From NCBI RefSeq assembly GCF_002368115.1, contig NZ_AP018316.1, forward strand, positions 1,953,694-2,017,693: a stretch of DNA of 64,000 nucleotides. Reading direction: 5' to 3'. Positions 16,400-25,147 of the stretch are shown piece after piece (position 1 is the stretch's first letter; the number at the start of each line of letters is the position of its first letter). Source of the stretch: Dolichospermum compactum NIES-806 (lineage in GTDB: Bacteria; Cyanobacteriota; Cyanobacteriia; Cyanobacteriales; Nostocaceae). The notes beneath the pieces are model-generated. The model worked only from the letters and a program-made list of their open reading frames with translations, searched no databases and was not told the DNA's origin. Position numbers and translations under genes: made by a program.

Positions 16400-18679
16400 T
16401 TAAGCAATCAATACTTCATCATCTGGAAGTTGTAACTGTTTACATTTCATGGCAATTGTTAAAATACCTGATAAACCTGTTAAAAATTGATATTCTTTCT
16501 CTCCATCATTACAAACAATAGTTATAGGATAGGAAATTATTCCTTGTTTACGTAATTGAAAAATAACAGCAGCATTAGTTATTGGACAAATGATTACTCC
16601 TGGTAAGAGATATTTTGATAACATTTGTAATGCAGGTGTTGGTCTAATTGCATCTCCAATCTTGCGAACAACTTGACAATTAGGAAAAGCTGTTAATTTA
16701 TTTATTTCCGTACTAGCAAACTCTCGTTTACTATCAGGGTAACGCATTCTAAAGCTGATGTTATAGATTTCCTTAGCACGACTTTGAATTTCTATAACTT
16801 CACTATTTTGTAAAAATTCATAATACCGCAATAAATGAAAAGGATCTAATTGTGTTTCTTCAGATTCATCTAAAATAAATCCATGCGGATCTCGTATAGG
16901 AAGAGTGTCAAATAAGCTATAGCGGAAACTAAATAAAGGTGCATAGCTGGCACTAAATATCTCAGCAAATTCTTTTAAATCAGATAGTAAATCATGATTG
17001 TTTTTAAACATCTCCTCATATTCTTCTATCGTTGTACGTCCAGTTTCTAAATCATCCCATTCTTCAGGTGATTTTACTTTGATAAATCTTTTAACAAAAG
17101 CTTGACCACCTTTAATGTATTTCCAATCTTTTCTGATTTTTTCTAATGGTACTTTAGCTATGTTTTCAGCACCTTGTAAAACTTTCATTCTGTAACGACA
17201 TTCTTCCCAAGTCCGTTTACTTTCAAAAATTGTTTTTAATGTATCAAACAGTTTGGGAATTAATTCAGCACCAGGTATTTTATCAAGTAATTCTTCCAAT
17301 TCTAATAAAGGACGTGCTATTTCTAGTGATGCTTCTGAATACCAATAAGCTTTGAGGAAAGGTTTATCTAAACAGGTAAGATTATCTAACATCTCTTTGA
17401 GTGCTGCACGTCCACCAGAAGTATCAAGAGAAGTTATATTTTGTTCCCAAGCGTCAGCAGGTAAGTAAGCAATGGCTTCTGAATCAATATTAGTTTCAGA
17501 TTTACCTAAAACACGGCCTACTCTACCTATTCTCTGCCAAAATGCCGAGCGATCGCGTGCTGAAAAAATCAACCAATCTAAATTTTGTCGTGTGGGTTCA
17601 GGAGTTCTTTCAAAATTAAATCCTACATCTACAGTGCTAGTTGCTAAAATGATTTGGCGTTGCATAGCAATATGTCTATCTTTTTTCGGTGCGGGTCCTG
17701 TGATACGTCCTATAAAATTATTCAGACCTTGCTTTTCTAACTCCTTTTTAAGATAATTAATATTATCAAGTGAGTCAAGAATTACAGCACCATTTTCATT
17801 TGGTTTTTCTTGAAAACGTTTAACAACTTCTGCTGTTAGTTCTGTTATCCATTTTTCTTTATTGTCTGGTTTAGGTCGTAATTCTAAATTAACTGCTGTT
17901 TGTGATGGTAAAAGCTCACCATTATTTGCTTCTCCATCAATTCTTGCTATTCTCACACCTGTATTTTGTAAATTTTCTAATGCTAATTCACAAGCTGGTT
18001 CAGGTGTTGCTGTCAATAATACTACTTTCCGTCCATGCTGGAAAAATTTAAAAACGTGAGAATAAGCAAGATAAAATAACATCCCTACTAGCTGTTTAGC
18101 ATCATAAAGATGAAATTCATCAAAGATGACTGTAGAGAATTTAGTGTAGAAACCACTAGCAATATTACCTTTATCTAACCTGTTGTATGCAAAGAAAGTT
18201 GCATAGTAAAAAATATCAGGGTTAGTTACTAGCAGAATTGGTGTATTAGCACCAACATCACTAAAAACAGTTGCCGGATTTCGCAAAACATTATATAGTT
18301 TTTCTCCTGGACGATTGCCAACTTTATCACTAGGCCAACTTTTAATATCTTTAGCTGAAGCTGATTTAACTACATGAGGTAAATTGGCATCTTTAACAAA
18401 TTTTTGTGCTGCTTCTGTTTGTTGTTCAATTAAAGCATTAGTGGGAGCGATATAAACAGCACTTTTTGTAGGTTGATGTAATAAAACTGTTAATCCGGCT
18501 TTAGTTTTTCCCGTTCCAGTTGGTGCTAAATCAAGAATAATATCGGCATCTTTTGATTTTTCAAATACATCAATTTGATGTTGTAGTGGTTTACCACCCA
18601 TGAAAGATAATTCATCTGGAGATGCACAAGCTGAAATACTCCGATTTTCTAACCTGATAACTAATTTTTGATTACTCAT
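16400..18679 (-). CDS. cas3: Cas3, type I-D helicase without HD domain
   Basis: This superfamily 2 helicase unwinds target DNA in type I-D interference. Walker A is APTGTGKT at residues 52-59, the Walker B region is VIFDEFHLYD, motif III is LLTATPEP, and QRIGRVGR is motif VI. No HD nuclease domain precedes the helicase, as expected for type I-D, where Cas10d carries it. I chose the ATG at 18679 (MSNQKLVIRL), which overlaps the end of csc1 by eight bases. A frame extension to 18721 exists but adds 14 residues that read into csc1. A C-terminal region of about 250 residues is family specific. Confidence 0.93.
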   Translation of the reverse strand: MSNQKLVIRLENRSISACASPDELSFMGGKPLQHQIDVFEKSKDADIILDLAPTGTGKTKAGLTVLLHQPTKSAVYIAPTNALIEQQTEAAQKFVKDANLPHVVKSASAKDIKSWPSDKVGNRPGEKLYNVLRNPATVFSDVGANTPILLVTNPDIFYYATFFAYNRLDKGNIASGFYTKFSTVIFDEFHLYDAKQLVGMLFYLAYSHVFKFFQHGRKVVLLTATPEPACELALENLQNTGVRIARIDGEANNGELLPSQTAVNLELRPKPDNKEKWITELTAEVVKRFQEKPNENGAVILDSLDNINYLKKELEKQGLNNFIGRITGPAPKKDRHIAMQRQIILATSTVDVGFNFERTPEPTRQNLDWLIFSARDRSAFWQRIGRVGRVLGKSETNIDSEAIAYLPADAWEQNITSLDTSGGRAALKEMLDNLTCLDKPFLKAYWYSEASLEIARPLLELEELLDKIPGAELIPKLFDTLKTIFESKRTWEECRYRMKVLQGAENIAKVPLEKIRKDWKYIKGGQAFVKRFIKVKSPEEWDDLETGRTTIEEYEEMFKNNHDLLSDLKEFAEIFSASYAPLFSFRYSLFDTLPIRDPHGFILDESEETQLDPFHLLRYYEFLQNSEVIEIQSRAKEIYNISFRMRYPDSKREFASTEINKLTAFPNCQVVRKIGDAIRPTPALQMLSKYLLPGVIICPITNAAVIFQLRKQGIISYPITIVCNDGEKEYQFLTGLSGILTIAMKCKQLQLPDDEVLIA

Positions 18680-19430
18680 TTCTGTTTTCTCTACCACAAT
18701 AATGTAAACCTGCGGGTACAATCATTTCGCCAATTTGCCAAGCTGCACCTCGAAAATGAAGATTTTTTAATATCGGTGCAGGAGGTATAGAGATTAAATC
18801 AAAAGCAAATACTTCTATTTGTCTTGGTAAATCAGCCACATTTAGATAAAATTGACTTTTATATTCGCCTTCTGGGAGTAAATTTATAGGAAACTCTTTT
18901 AAGACCTTCACTTTAACTTTACTAGCGAATTTTCCCACACGAATATAATCTGGTAATTGTTGATTTCCAAATACTAATGTTTGAAATTTATTACCCCTTT
19001 CAATCATGCGTAATCTTCCAGTTTGGGGAAAATTACTTGCTCTAAATGAACTAGGTTTTGTACCTTGACGTTGTAATGGTAAATCTTCTCTGGCAGTTGC
19101 TACACGATTATTAGTCATGGTGTACCAATAAGCATCAGAAAGAGCGTTAAATCTTTCAAATCTAAATGTAACTCTGCCTATTGGTGAAGCTGGTAAAATG
19201 TAGCAAGATGGCGCTATTGCTTGAAAATCTTCTTTGTAGGTGGGTCGTCCTGTAGCCTGACCTTGGAGACGATAGGGGGAATTTACCCAACCTAAAGCAT
19301 AGGTTAAAGCATAATTCCCAAGTAACCCCTCAGTGTAATAGGTATCAGACAACTCCCTAGAGGCAAAAAAGACTGGTTCAAGACAGTTTAATTCAATAAG
19401 TTTTGCCTGTGAAAAAGGAATTGTTGACAT
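18672..19430 (-). CDS. csc1: Csc1 (Cas5d), type I-D Cascade subunit (252 aa)
   Basis: Csc1 is the Cas5-type subunit that caps the 5' handle of the crRNA in the I-D effector. The sequence shows LLGNYALTYALGWVNSPYRL early, a YILPASPIGRVTFRFERFNALSDAYWY stretch, and a closing GAAWQIGEMIVPAG, all recognisable in Csc1 proteins. It starts three bases after the csc2 stop and overlaps cas3 by eight bases, which shows tight translational coupling. Confidence 0.92.
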   Translation of the reverse strand: MSTIPFSQAKLIELNCLEPVFFASRELSDTYYTEGLLGNYALTYALGWVNSPYRLQGQATGRPTYKEDFQAIAPSCYILPASPIGRVTFRFERFNALSDAYWYTMTNNRVATAREDLPLQRQGTKPSSFRASNFPQTGRLRMIERGNKFQTLVFGNQQLPDYIRVGKFASKVKVKVLKEFPINLLPEGEYKSQFYLNVADLPRQIEVFAFDLISIPPAPILKNLHFRGAAWQIGEMIVPAGLHYCGRENRNE

Positions 19431-19433
19431 AAT

Positions 19434-20459
19434 TTAGTTCTCTACTTCAACTTGAGTATTTTTGTTTTTACCTTTACCTTTACCTTTGTTTTTTTCAGGT
19501 GCAACTTGACGGAAAGGTTCATAGGATTGACTTAAACGTTTGAGAAAAGTATCACGTTCTGCTTCTGACCAGTGGGTTTCTACATCAGTAATTAAAGTTG
19601 CTAATTCTTCATCAGATAATTGCACAGAAACCCCTCTTCTATTTTGCCAATTTGTAATTACTTGTTTGGTTGCTGTGATGACTCGATTAATATTTAAAGG
19701 ATGTTCTAAAGGTTCACCTAAAGCACTGTATGTAGCTTGTACAAGTTCCAAGGAGCTAGGTAATTCGGTAATACTGCCAAAAATACCTAATATTTGATTT
19801 TCCATTCTTCCTACACGACTGGAAACAGCACCATAACGACTGGTAAAAAGAATATTTCCGATAATGTAGCGCAGTTCATCAGCAGTTACATCTTTGAGTG
19901 TGACAACATCTAAAAAATGAACTCCTGGTTTGATGTATTCGCTGGTATTTAAAGCGGTAGAAGGATTACCTTTTTCATCTCGCATTGTGCCGTTTTCGTA
20001 GATGGCGTTAATAGTGCGATCGCCTACCACATCAGTAGCGGATAATATACTAAAAGCATCTTCAGTCCAAATACGGCTTTTTTGTGCGCCACCTCCACCA
20101 GCAGCAAAACCATAAAGGAAACAATCTACACACATTTCACAAGGTGCATTAGTATTTAAAGAGCAAATAGAGCCATCTTTGACGTTAGTGTATAAAAGTT
20201 CGTGCGCTCTTAAATGTTCTCTTCCATAACGTCTTTCTGGTGCTACTTGTTTACGTTTAGTCATCACCAACCGTTGAATAATATTATCATTATTCACACC
20301 AGCTTGAACAAATTCATTACACATTGACTCACCAGAACCTTCTGTGCGAAAAATAGTTTCTGAGTGAGTTGTTCTGAGAACAATTAAAGTAATAAACCGA
20401 CCTTTGGGGAAATTTTCGTAGGTAGTTGCGAGAACAGGGGAAAGCTTTTGAATTGACAT
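19434..20459 (-). CDS. csc2: Csc2 (Cas7d), type I-D Cascade backbone (341 aa)
   Basis: Csc2 forms the helical backbone that binds crRNA along its length. Family segments are REHLRAHELLYTNVKDGSICSL, a paired-cysteine loop (CEMCVDCFLYGFAAGGGGAQK), and NTSEYIKPGVHFLDVVTLKDVT. The last about 20 residues are a lysine/glycine-rich tail (KNKGKGKGKNKN) followed by an acidic end, probably a flexible RNA-contacting extension. A 28-base gap separates it from cas10d. Confidence 0.93.
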   Translation of the reverse strand: MSIQKLSPVLATTYENFPKGRFITLIVLRTTHSETIFRTEGSGESMCNEFVQAGVNNDNIIQRLVMTKRKQVAPERRYGREHLRAHELLYTNVKDGSICSLNTNAPCEMCVDCFLYGFAAGGGGAQKSRIWTEDAFSILSATDVVGDRTINAIYENGTMRDEKGNPSTALNTSEYIKPGVHFLDVVTLKDVTADELRYIIGNILFTSRYGAVSSRVGRMENQILGIFGSITELPSSLELVQATYSALGEPLEHPLNINRVITATKQVITNWQNRRGVSVQLSDEELATLITDVETHWSEAERDTFLKRLSQSYEPFRQVAPEKNKGKGKGKNKNTQVEVEN

Positions 20460-20487
20460 GATAAACTCCTAGTTAGTTAATGATTAA

Positions 20488-23184
20488 TTAAACAGTTGTA
20501 TTTGTTTCATCAGAATCATCTTCTGATTTATTTTTAAGCTGTTTACGTGCTTCTTCAAGAAAGAATAAATAAGCAGCTTCTAAAGTTTTTTGATCAGATA
20601 ACAACTTTTCTGGACGTGCAGAGTAAACCTTCTCATATAGGTTGCGTAATACATTGTAATAATGCTTAACTTGTTCAAGTTTTTTTACTCCTACATGATA
20701 TTCACGATTAATGCGGTCTAATCGTATGTAATATTGCTCGGTTAAAGCTGCAAACATTACCTCCAAATCTAAATGAGGTTTTTGATTTTTTACAGCAGTA
20801 ATAAAAGCTGTGAAAGGTTCTGTTTGAGCAGTACGTTTGAAAGAACTTCCCTTGAGGTTCGCTTCTGCTGCAATTTGAGCAGCTTCTTTCAAATACTTGG
20901 TTAAAAGTGAGTTTTCATTCGGCATAAGGCTCTCCAATAAAGTATTTAACGGGTTACAAATACGACTCCAAATAACACTCAGATTTGGTTCATCTTGTTC
21001 TCGTAAAATCCAACGTAACAAAACATAGTAAAGTTCAATTGGTCTATCACAAGTACGAGCCAAATCATACAAACAGTCATCAGATTTCTGAATGCTGGCA
21101 ACAGATATTGCTAATTCTCCAAGACAACGTAATCTTTCAAGAATTTTTTCTGCATCCTGACTTTGATCATATTGTCCATTTCCCAGTAAAGGTTGCAGCG
21201 CAGAAGGAATACCTTCAACTCTGCCATACACATCATCAAATAAATCTACCTCCATATTGCTGCTTAAAGTAAAAGGAAAACCAATATCTAAAGATAAAGA
21301 TATTTCTAATCCTAGTCTCAGTGATTTTAGTAAAGCTAAAGAAGTATTAACATCTCCCCAAACTAAAGCACTAATCACAGATATATGAATAAAATCTGGT
21401 CGTTTAGGTAATGCTGCACCAACTACTTTATTAGCTTTAAATTCCAGTTTATGATTTCGATAAAGTTGTAATTGATCAACAGTAACAGGACCACCCTCAG
21501 CATTTGTATGTGAAAGTTGTTCTATAAATTCGCGCCAAATTCTCAAAAGTTCAGGAGAAGAACCTTTAGGTAATGCTAAATGTAAATAAAGAGGTTCTTG
21601 TTTGCTAACTTTAGGGAATTTTGCACCAACTGTCATTAGTTGATAAGCTAAGGCCGCAATAGAATCTGCTTGTCTTTTTGGTTCGTCACTAATACCACCT
21701 GGTAAACGATTAGAAAAAGCCTGTACTTTTGTTCCAGGAGGCATATTTGGAGAAATTAACTCATTGATTTCAGTGGATGTAGCACCTAAAGAACATCTTT
21801 TTTTAGGATTAGCTTCTACATAAGTATCTAATTCATTAATTCCAATTAACTGAGTAGCAAAAGGTAAATTTACCATTCTTTTAACTGCTAAAATCATTTC
21901 TTCAGACACTTCTATTTCTTCAGAAGTTTCTCTAGTTTGATTTCTTAACTGAAAAGATTCTTTGAGAGCTTCTTTAATACCTTCAATTCCTTTAATGGAT
22001 ACTTTGGCTGCAAATAAAGGTCGTCCATATAGACAATTAAAAGCTTCAAGTGTAATACGTTGCTGTTCAGAGATACCTGTGTGGTAAGCGATTTTATTCC
22101 AAGCATCTTTAGGTTTAAGTTTTGCTTTTATATAACTATTATAAGCTGCCTTTAAACCTTCAGATATAGCAAATTCTTCTGCATTACTTACAGGTAATAA
22201 TCCAAGTTCAGCCGCTTTTCTTAGTGCTTCCTCACCAGCATCTTCACCCCATTTAGTTACAGATTCAGCAACTTTGTCTGATTTATAACCAGCCTTTTTC
22301 TTTTCTAAAAGAGCCTGAACATTGACCAAAACTTCATCAACATTTTGTTGAATAGCTTGATGAGTAACTTGAATACCATCTTTAGTAGGTCTGACAAGTT
22401 TCTCAATATTATTACCAAAAACTTGATCAATTTTACTTTGCCAAACAGCAGCGATTTCTTTGGTTAAATCTACATTTGGTAAATTTCCACCTTCAAACAG
22501 TTCACTATCTGGAAAAATTGCGATTGGATGGAAGCCATACTTTTGTAAAACTTCTTCACAAGCACCTAGTAACAGGGATGTAATATAACCTTTATCTTCC
22601 GATAAACGCACTCGAAAAAGATTACATTTTCTGCCAAAAGCAACGGTTAATTCTGTTTCTATTTTGCGAAATCTTAGCTGATCAGGAATACCTAAATCAA
22701 ACAAATCAGCAGCAGTAAGCATAGCTGCCCAACGTTCAATATTTGGGTCTTCTGGTAAAAATCTCGCCCCATCGCTAACATTATGACCTGAATGGCGTTC
22801 AATCAGTTTTCTGACTAATTCTAAATCATCTTCTGTGTTTACAAAGCTAAGAACACAAGCCTTTTTTAATTCTTCTTTTAGAAAGTCTTTATCCCTAGCT
22901 AAAGTTTTAACGTTACGTCCTTGAGAGTCTAATTTATTGAGGTCGTGAACAGCAGTTGCAGCTAATAATAAAGGTCGTTTATCTTCTGGTACTTCTCCTA
23001 TACGACTGACTGTTAAAATAAACTGACAGGCAGAGTCTAAATGTTCTGCAAGAGTTGTACCCTTTCTCACACCATATTGATGATGATGTGCATGATTTTC
23101 ATACAGTTGGGGGCGAATTTCGCTGAAATAACTTTCTTCTAAGGATATAGGAGGACGATTTAAAAGACGACCGCGTTTAATCAT
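20488..23184 (-). CDS. cas10d: Cas10d (Csc3), HD-containing large subunit of type I-D (898 aa)
   Basis: Cas10d is the signature large subunit of type I-D. Its HD domain supplies the DNA-cutting activity that Cas3 lacks here. The N-terminus has HAHHHQYG and then TAVHDLNKLDSQGRN, which gives the HD pair H80-D81, followed by LIERHSGH around residue 130. I found no GGDD motif, in keeping with Cas10d palm domains that do not make cyclic oligoadenylates. The C-terminal helical part contains many lysines. The start ATG overlaps the end of hepT by eight bases, so the toxin-antitoxin pair and the effector genes are probably co-transcribed. Confidence 0.95.
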   Translation of the reverse strand: MIKRGRLLNRPPISLEESYFSEIRPQLYENHAHHHQYGVRKGTTLAEHLDSACQFILTVSRIGEVPEDKRPLLLAATAVHDLNKLDSQGRNVKTLARDKDFLKEELKKACVLSFVNTEDDLELVRKLIERHSGHNVSDGARFLPEDPNIERWAAMLTAADLFDLGIPDQLRFRKIETELTVAFGRKCNLFRVRLSEDKGYITSLLLGACEEVLQKYGFHPIAIFPDSELFEGGNLPNVDLTKEIAAVWQSKIDQVFGNNIEKLVRPTKDGIQVTHQAIQQNVDEVLVNVQALLEKKKAGYKSDKVAESVTKWGEDAGEEALRKAAELGLLPVSNAEEFAISEGLKAAYNSYIKAKLKPKDAWNKIAYHTGISEQQRITLEAFNCLYGRPLFAAKVSIKGIEGIKEALKESFQLRNQTRETSEEIEVSEEMILAVKRMVNLPFATQLIGINELDTYVEANPKKRCSLGATSTEINELISPNMPPGTKVQAFSNRLPGGISDEPKRQADSIAALAYQLMTVGAKFPKVSKQEPLYLHLALPKGSSPELLRIWREFIEQLSHTNAEGGPVTVDQLQLYRNHKLEFKANKVVGAALPKRPDFIHISVISALVWGDVNTSLALLKSLRLGLEISLSLDIGFPFTLSSNMEVDLFDDVYGRVEGIPSALQPLLGNGQYDQSQDAEKILERLRCLGELAISVASIQKSDDCLYDLARTCDRPIELYYVLLRWILREQDEPNLSVIWSRICNPLNTLLESLMPNENSLLTKYLKEAAQIAAEANLKGSSFKRTAQTEPFTAFITAVKNQKPHLDLEVMFAALTEQYYIRLDRINREYHVGVKKLEQVKHYYNVLRNLYEKVYSARPEKLLSDQKTLEAAYLFFLEEARKQLKNKSEDDSDETNTTV

Positions 23185-23620
23185 TTTCTTCTTCCAATGT
23201 AATTAAATAAGAGTTGATTTGTCTCACATAAAGCGGATATTGCTGTAACGCAAAACTAATTGCCATGAAAACCTGATTCGGATCTATATCATCATATTCA
23301 TGAACCAAACGATTTCTTAAACCTGATGATGGTGCAATCTGTTTTGCTAGTTCGGGAGTAAGAATTTGATATTTACCCAATTCAATGAAAGCCTCAAAAT
23401 TAGTGTAAGTCTTTCCAGAGTTTAGTTTTGACAATATATGATCATTGATGTCTATTGCAGCTTGCGTCATTAATTGCAATAGTCTTTCTGTAATTAATTG
23501 CTGTTCAAAACTACTCAAATAATCATCTAAACTAATACCTTCAGATTTTTTGAGGTGATCAAGATAACGACCTATCAACTCCAGTCTAGTTTCAATAATC
23601 ACAGGTTCTATATTTGTCAT
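23177..23620 (-). CDS. hepT: HepT, HEPN-domain RNase toxin
   Basis: HepT-type HEPN toxins are RNases. The motif is RNRLVHEY: with the ATG at 23620 the key residues are R102, H107 and Y109. In the characterised cyanobacterial HEPN/MNT pair, MNT inactivates HEPN by adding AMP to Tyr109, and the toxin trims tRNA 3' ends; the numbering fits exactly. I chose 23620 because it gives an ATGA overlap with the mntA stop; an ATG nine bases upstream is possible. The gene overlaps cas10d by eight bases. The 147-residue length is normal for the family. Confidence 0.92.
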   Translation of the reverse strand: MTNIEPVIIETRLELIGRYLDHLKKSEGISLDDYLSSFEQQLITERLLQLMTQAAIDINDHILSKLNSGKTYTNFEAFIELGKYQILTPELAKQIAPSSGLRNRLVHEYDDIDPNQVFMAISFALQQYPLYVRQINSYLITLEEEND

Positions 23621-24084
23621 ACTCCCCACCTTTGTAAAAAATTCTCAATGTTTTCTAATTTAGTTTTTTCAATCTTTTTAATTTCTGTATTACTCAATAA
23701 CACTCTTTGTTGAAATTTATCAAATTCATCTCTTTGTTCTTCATATAATACCTTTCCATCACGAGCTATAAAATGGGCTATTAATTTGGAACAGTGATTA
23801 AGTTCCACAATATCAATTTTGTCAGAATTTATTTTAAATATTTTTCCTAAAATTCCAGGTATTGCAAATGCAGCTAATGGATTATTTTGAATGTATAAAT
23901 TATATTTTTCTTCATCATATAAAACAGCAAAATCCCAGTCACTATTGGCGTTAATGTTACCTGTTGCTCTAGAACCAAAGAGAACTAACATTTTTAAGTA
24001 GGGTATTTTTTCAAGAAATTGTAAAGAAAGTTCTCGAAGTTCTGCAATTGTTGGAATTTTATCTTGCATTTTATCATTATCCAT
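23617..24084 (-). CDS. mntA: MntA, minimal nucleotidyltransferase antitoxin (155 aa)
   Basis: This protein adenylylates and so silences HepT. The nucleotidyltransferase signature is VLFGSRATGNINANSDWDFAVL: G37-S38, then D49 and D51 as metal ligands. A third acidic residue lies in DKIDIVEL. The stop overlaps the hepT start as ATGA, so translation of the two is coupled, with the antitoxin made first. A second ATG at codon 6 might be the real start. Confidence 0.92.
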   Translation of the reverse strand: MDNDKMQDKIPTIAELRELSLQFLEKIPYLKMLVLFGSRATGNINANSDWDFAVLYDEEKYNLYIQNNPLAAFAIPGILGKIFKINSDKIDIVELNHCSKLIAHFIARDGKVLYEEQRDEFDKFQQRVLLSNTEIKKIEKTKLENIENFLQRWGV

Positions 24085-24099
24085 TTTTGGGATTAAAAA

Positions 24100-24336
24100 T
24101 TACAATAAAGGTTCAACTCTTTCATGACCTACTAACCTCCGTGCATAAATTAAACAGGCTTGCACATCTTCCCGTTCTAACCAGGAATATGCGTCTAGCA
24201 AAGTTTCAATAGTATCTCCTACTGCTAACATTCCTAAAATATGTTCGACAGCTAGACGACGACCACGAATGATTGGTTTACCTCCAAATATTTGGGGGTT
24301 AAATGTGATTCTTTCTAGTAATGTTTGTTCGTTCAT
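24100..24336 (-). CDS. DUF433 protein, antitoxin-like (78 aa)
   Basis: The sequence RITFNPQIFGGKPIIRGRRLAVEHILGMLAVG is the DUF433 signature, a small winged-helix-like domain often found as the antitoxin next to PIN-type toxins. No PIN toxin gene follows; instead mntA starts 15 bases downstream, so DUF433 leads the mntA-hepT-cas operon. It might help regulate that operon, but this is only inferred from position. Confidence 0.75.
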   Translation of the reverse strand: MNEQTLLERITFNPQIFGGKPIIRGRRLAVEHILGMLAVGDTIETLLDAYSWLEREDVQACLIYARRLVGHERVEPLL

Positions 24337-24483
24337 GGTTTACCTATTTAGCGAAAAATTCGTGATTTGTATCAATGGAATTTCGATAAAGTAAATTATC
24401 GGTCATAGTTTTTGACCTCACTAACTACTATTTTCAAGAAATGGGAGTAGGAGAAACTACCCCCAGTATGTCAGAAATTCTTT

Positions 24484-24678
24484 TTAAGCGTTGCCTATAG
24501 TGAGCGAAGCGATCGCTTTTGACTCGATTACCAGTTTATACTCATGCTGTTGACCTTGAATACGACGTTTATCAAACTGATAACCTCTTTTCTTGAGGAC
24601 GTGCATAGTTGCAGAAAATCGGTGGCTAATTTTTTCGACTAGTTCTTCTGTAGAATGCCAGCAAGAATCTGACATCAC
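24484..24678 (-). CDS. Small basic protein of unknown function (64 aa)
   Basis: A 64-residue frame reads WHSTEELVEKISHRFSATMHVLKKRGYQFDKRRIQGQQHEYKLV, which looks like a real winged-helix-sized fold with a basic recognition helix. I recall similar short proteins in cyanobacteria but no function. The C-terminal end (SKAIASLTIGNA) is encoded over a HIP1 site and may be read-through. It lies 147 bases upstream of the DUF433 gene on the same strand, and a DNA-binding role is possible. Confidence 0.45.
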   Translation of the reverse strand: MMSDSCWHSTEELVEKISHRFSATMHVLKKRGYQFDKRRIQGQQHEYKLVIESKAIASLTIGNA

Positions 24679-24928
24679 TTAAAGCATACGATCTGGGAGA
24701 TTGTCTTTCACAAGAAATTACCTCAATAAGTTTGCGCCGAAATAGCCATATCAGTGCTAACCTATGAGATACCACTCAAAATAGGTGAACTGAAACAGCT
24801 TTGTTTCGGTTACCTCTAATATAGCAGCAAAAATTTGTCTGTAGTAAAGATGTGAGTAAAAATCTGGTAAAAAAATTGTTCCATGAAACTTTTAGGATAT
24901 ATACTAAAGAAGCCTTGAGACTAGACCC

Positions 24929-25012
24929 TAATCCCTATAAGGGATTGAAACTGTAGTAAAGAAGTGATCAAGGCATTAACATAACTCATTAATCCCTATC
25001 AGGGCTTGTAAG
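24929..25012. repeat. Two degenerate CRISPR-like repeats
   Basis: TAATCCCTATAAGGGATTGAAAC (24929-24951) and a second copy with four mismatches (24990-25012) carry the AATCCCTA core and GATTGAAAC end of cyanobacterial CRISPR repeats. They differ from the repeat of the main array. The 61-base period is shorter than in the main array. They may be a relic of another array; they are not evidence of a working one. Confidence 0.4.
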
Positions 25013-25036
25013 CTAGAGCTAGACTCTAGCTTTTTT
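25010..25036 (+). terminator. Rho-independent terminator hairpin
   Basis: AAGCTAGAG and CTCTAGCTT form a 9-bp stem with a five-base loop, followed by TTTT. It lies in the gap between the cas operon's upstream genes and the WYL gene, and directly follows the degenerate CRISPR-like repeats, whose transcript it might end. Confidence 0.6.
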
Positions 25037-25147
25037 AATATCTTTTTTAAATACCTCATATTGTGTCCGTAACTCGTTGTTAAAATCTATAATGACACCG
25101 AAAATAAAAGTTGACAAGAGATATTAGTGTAAAAGTGTCCGTACAAA

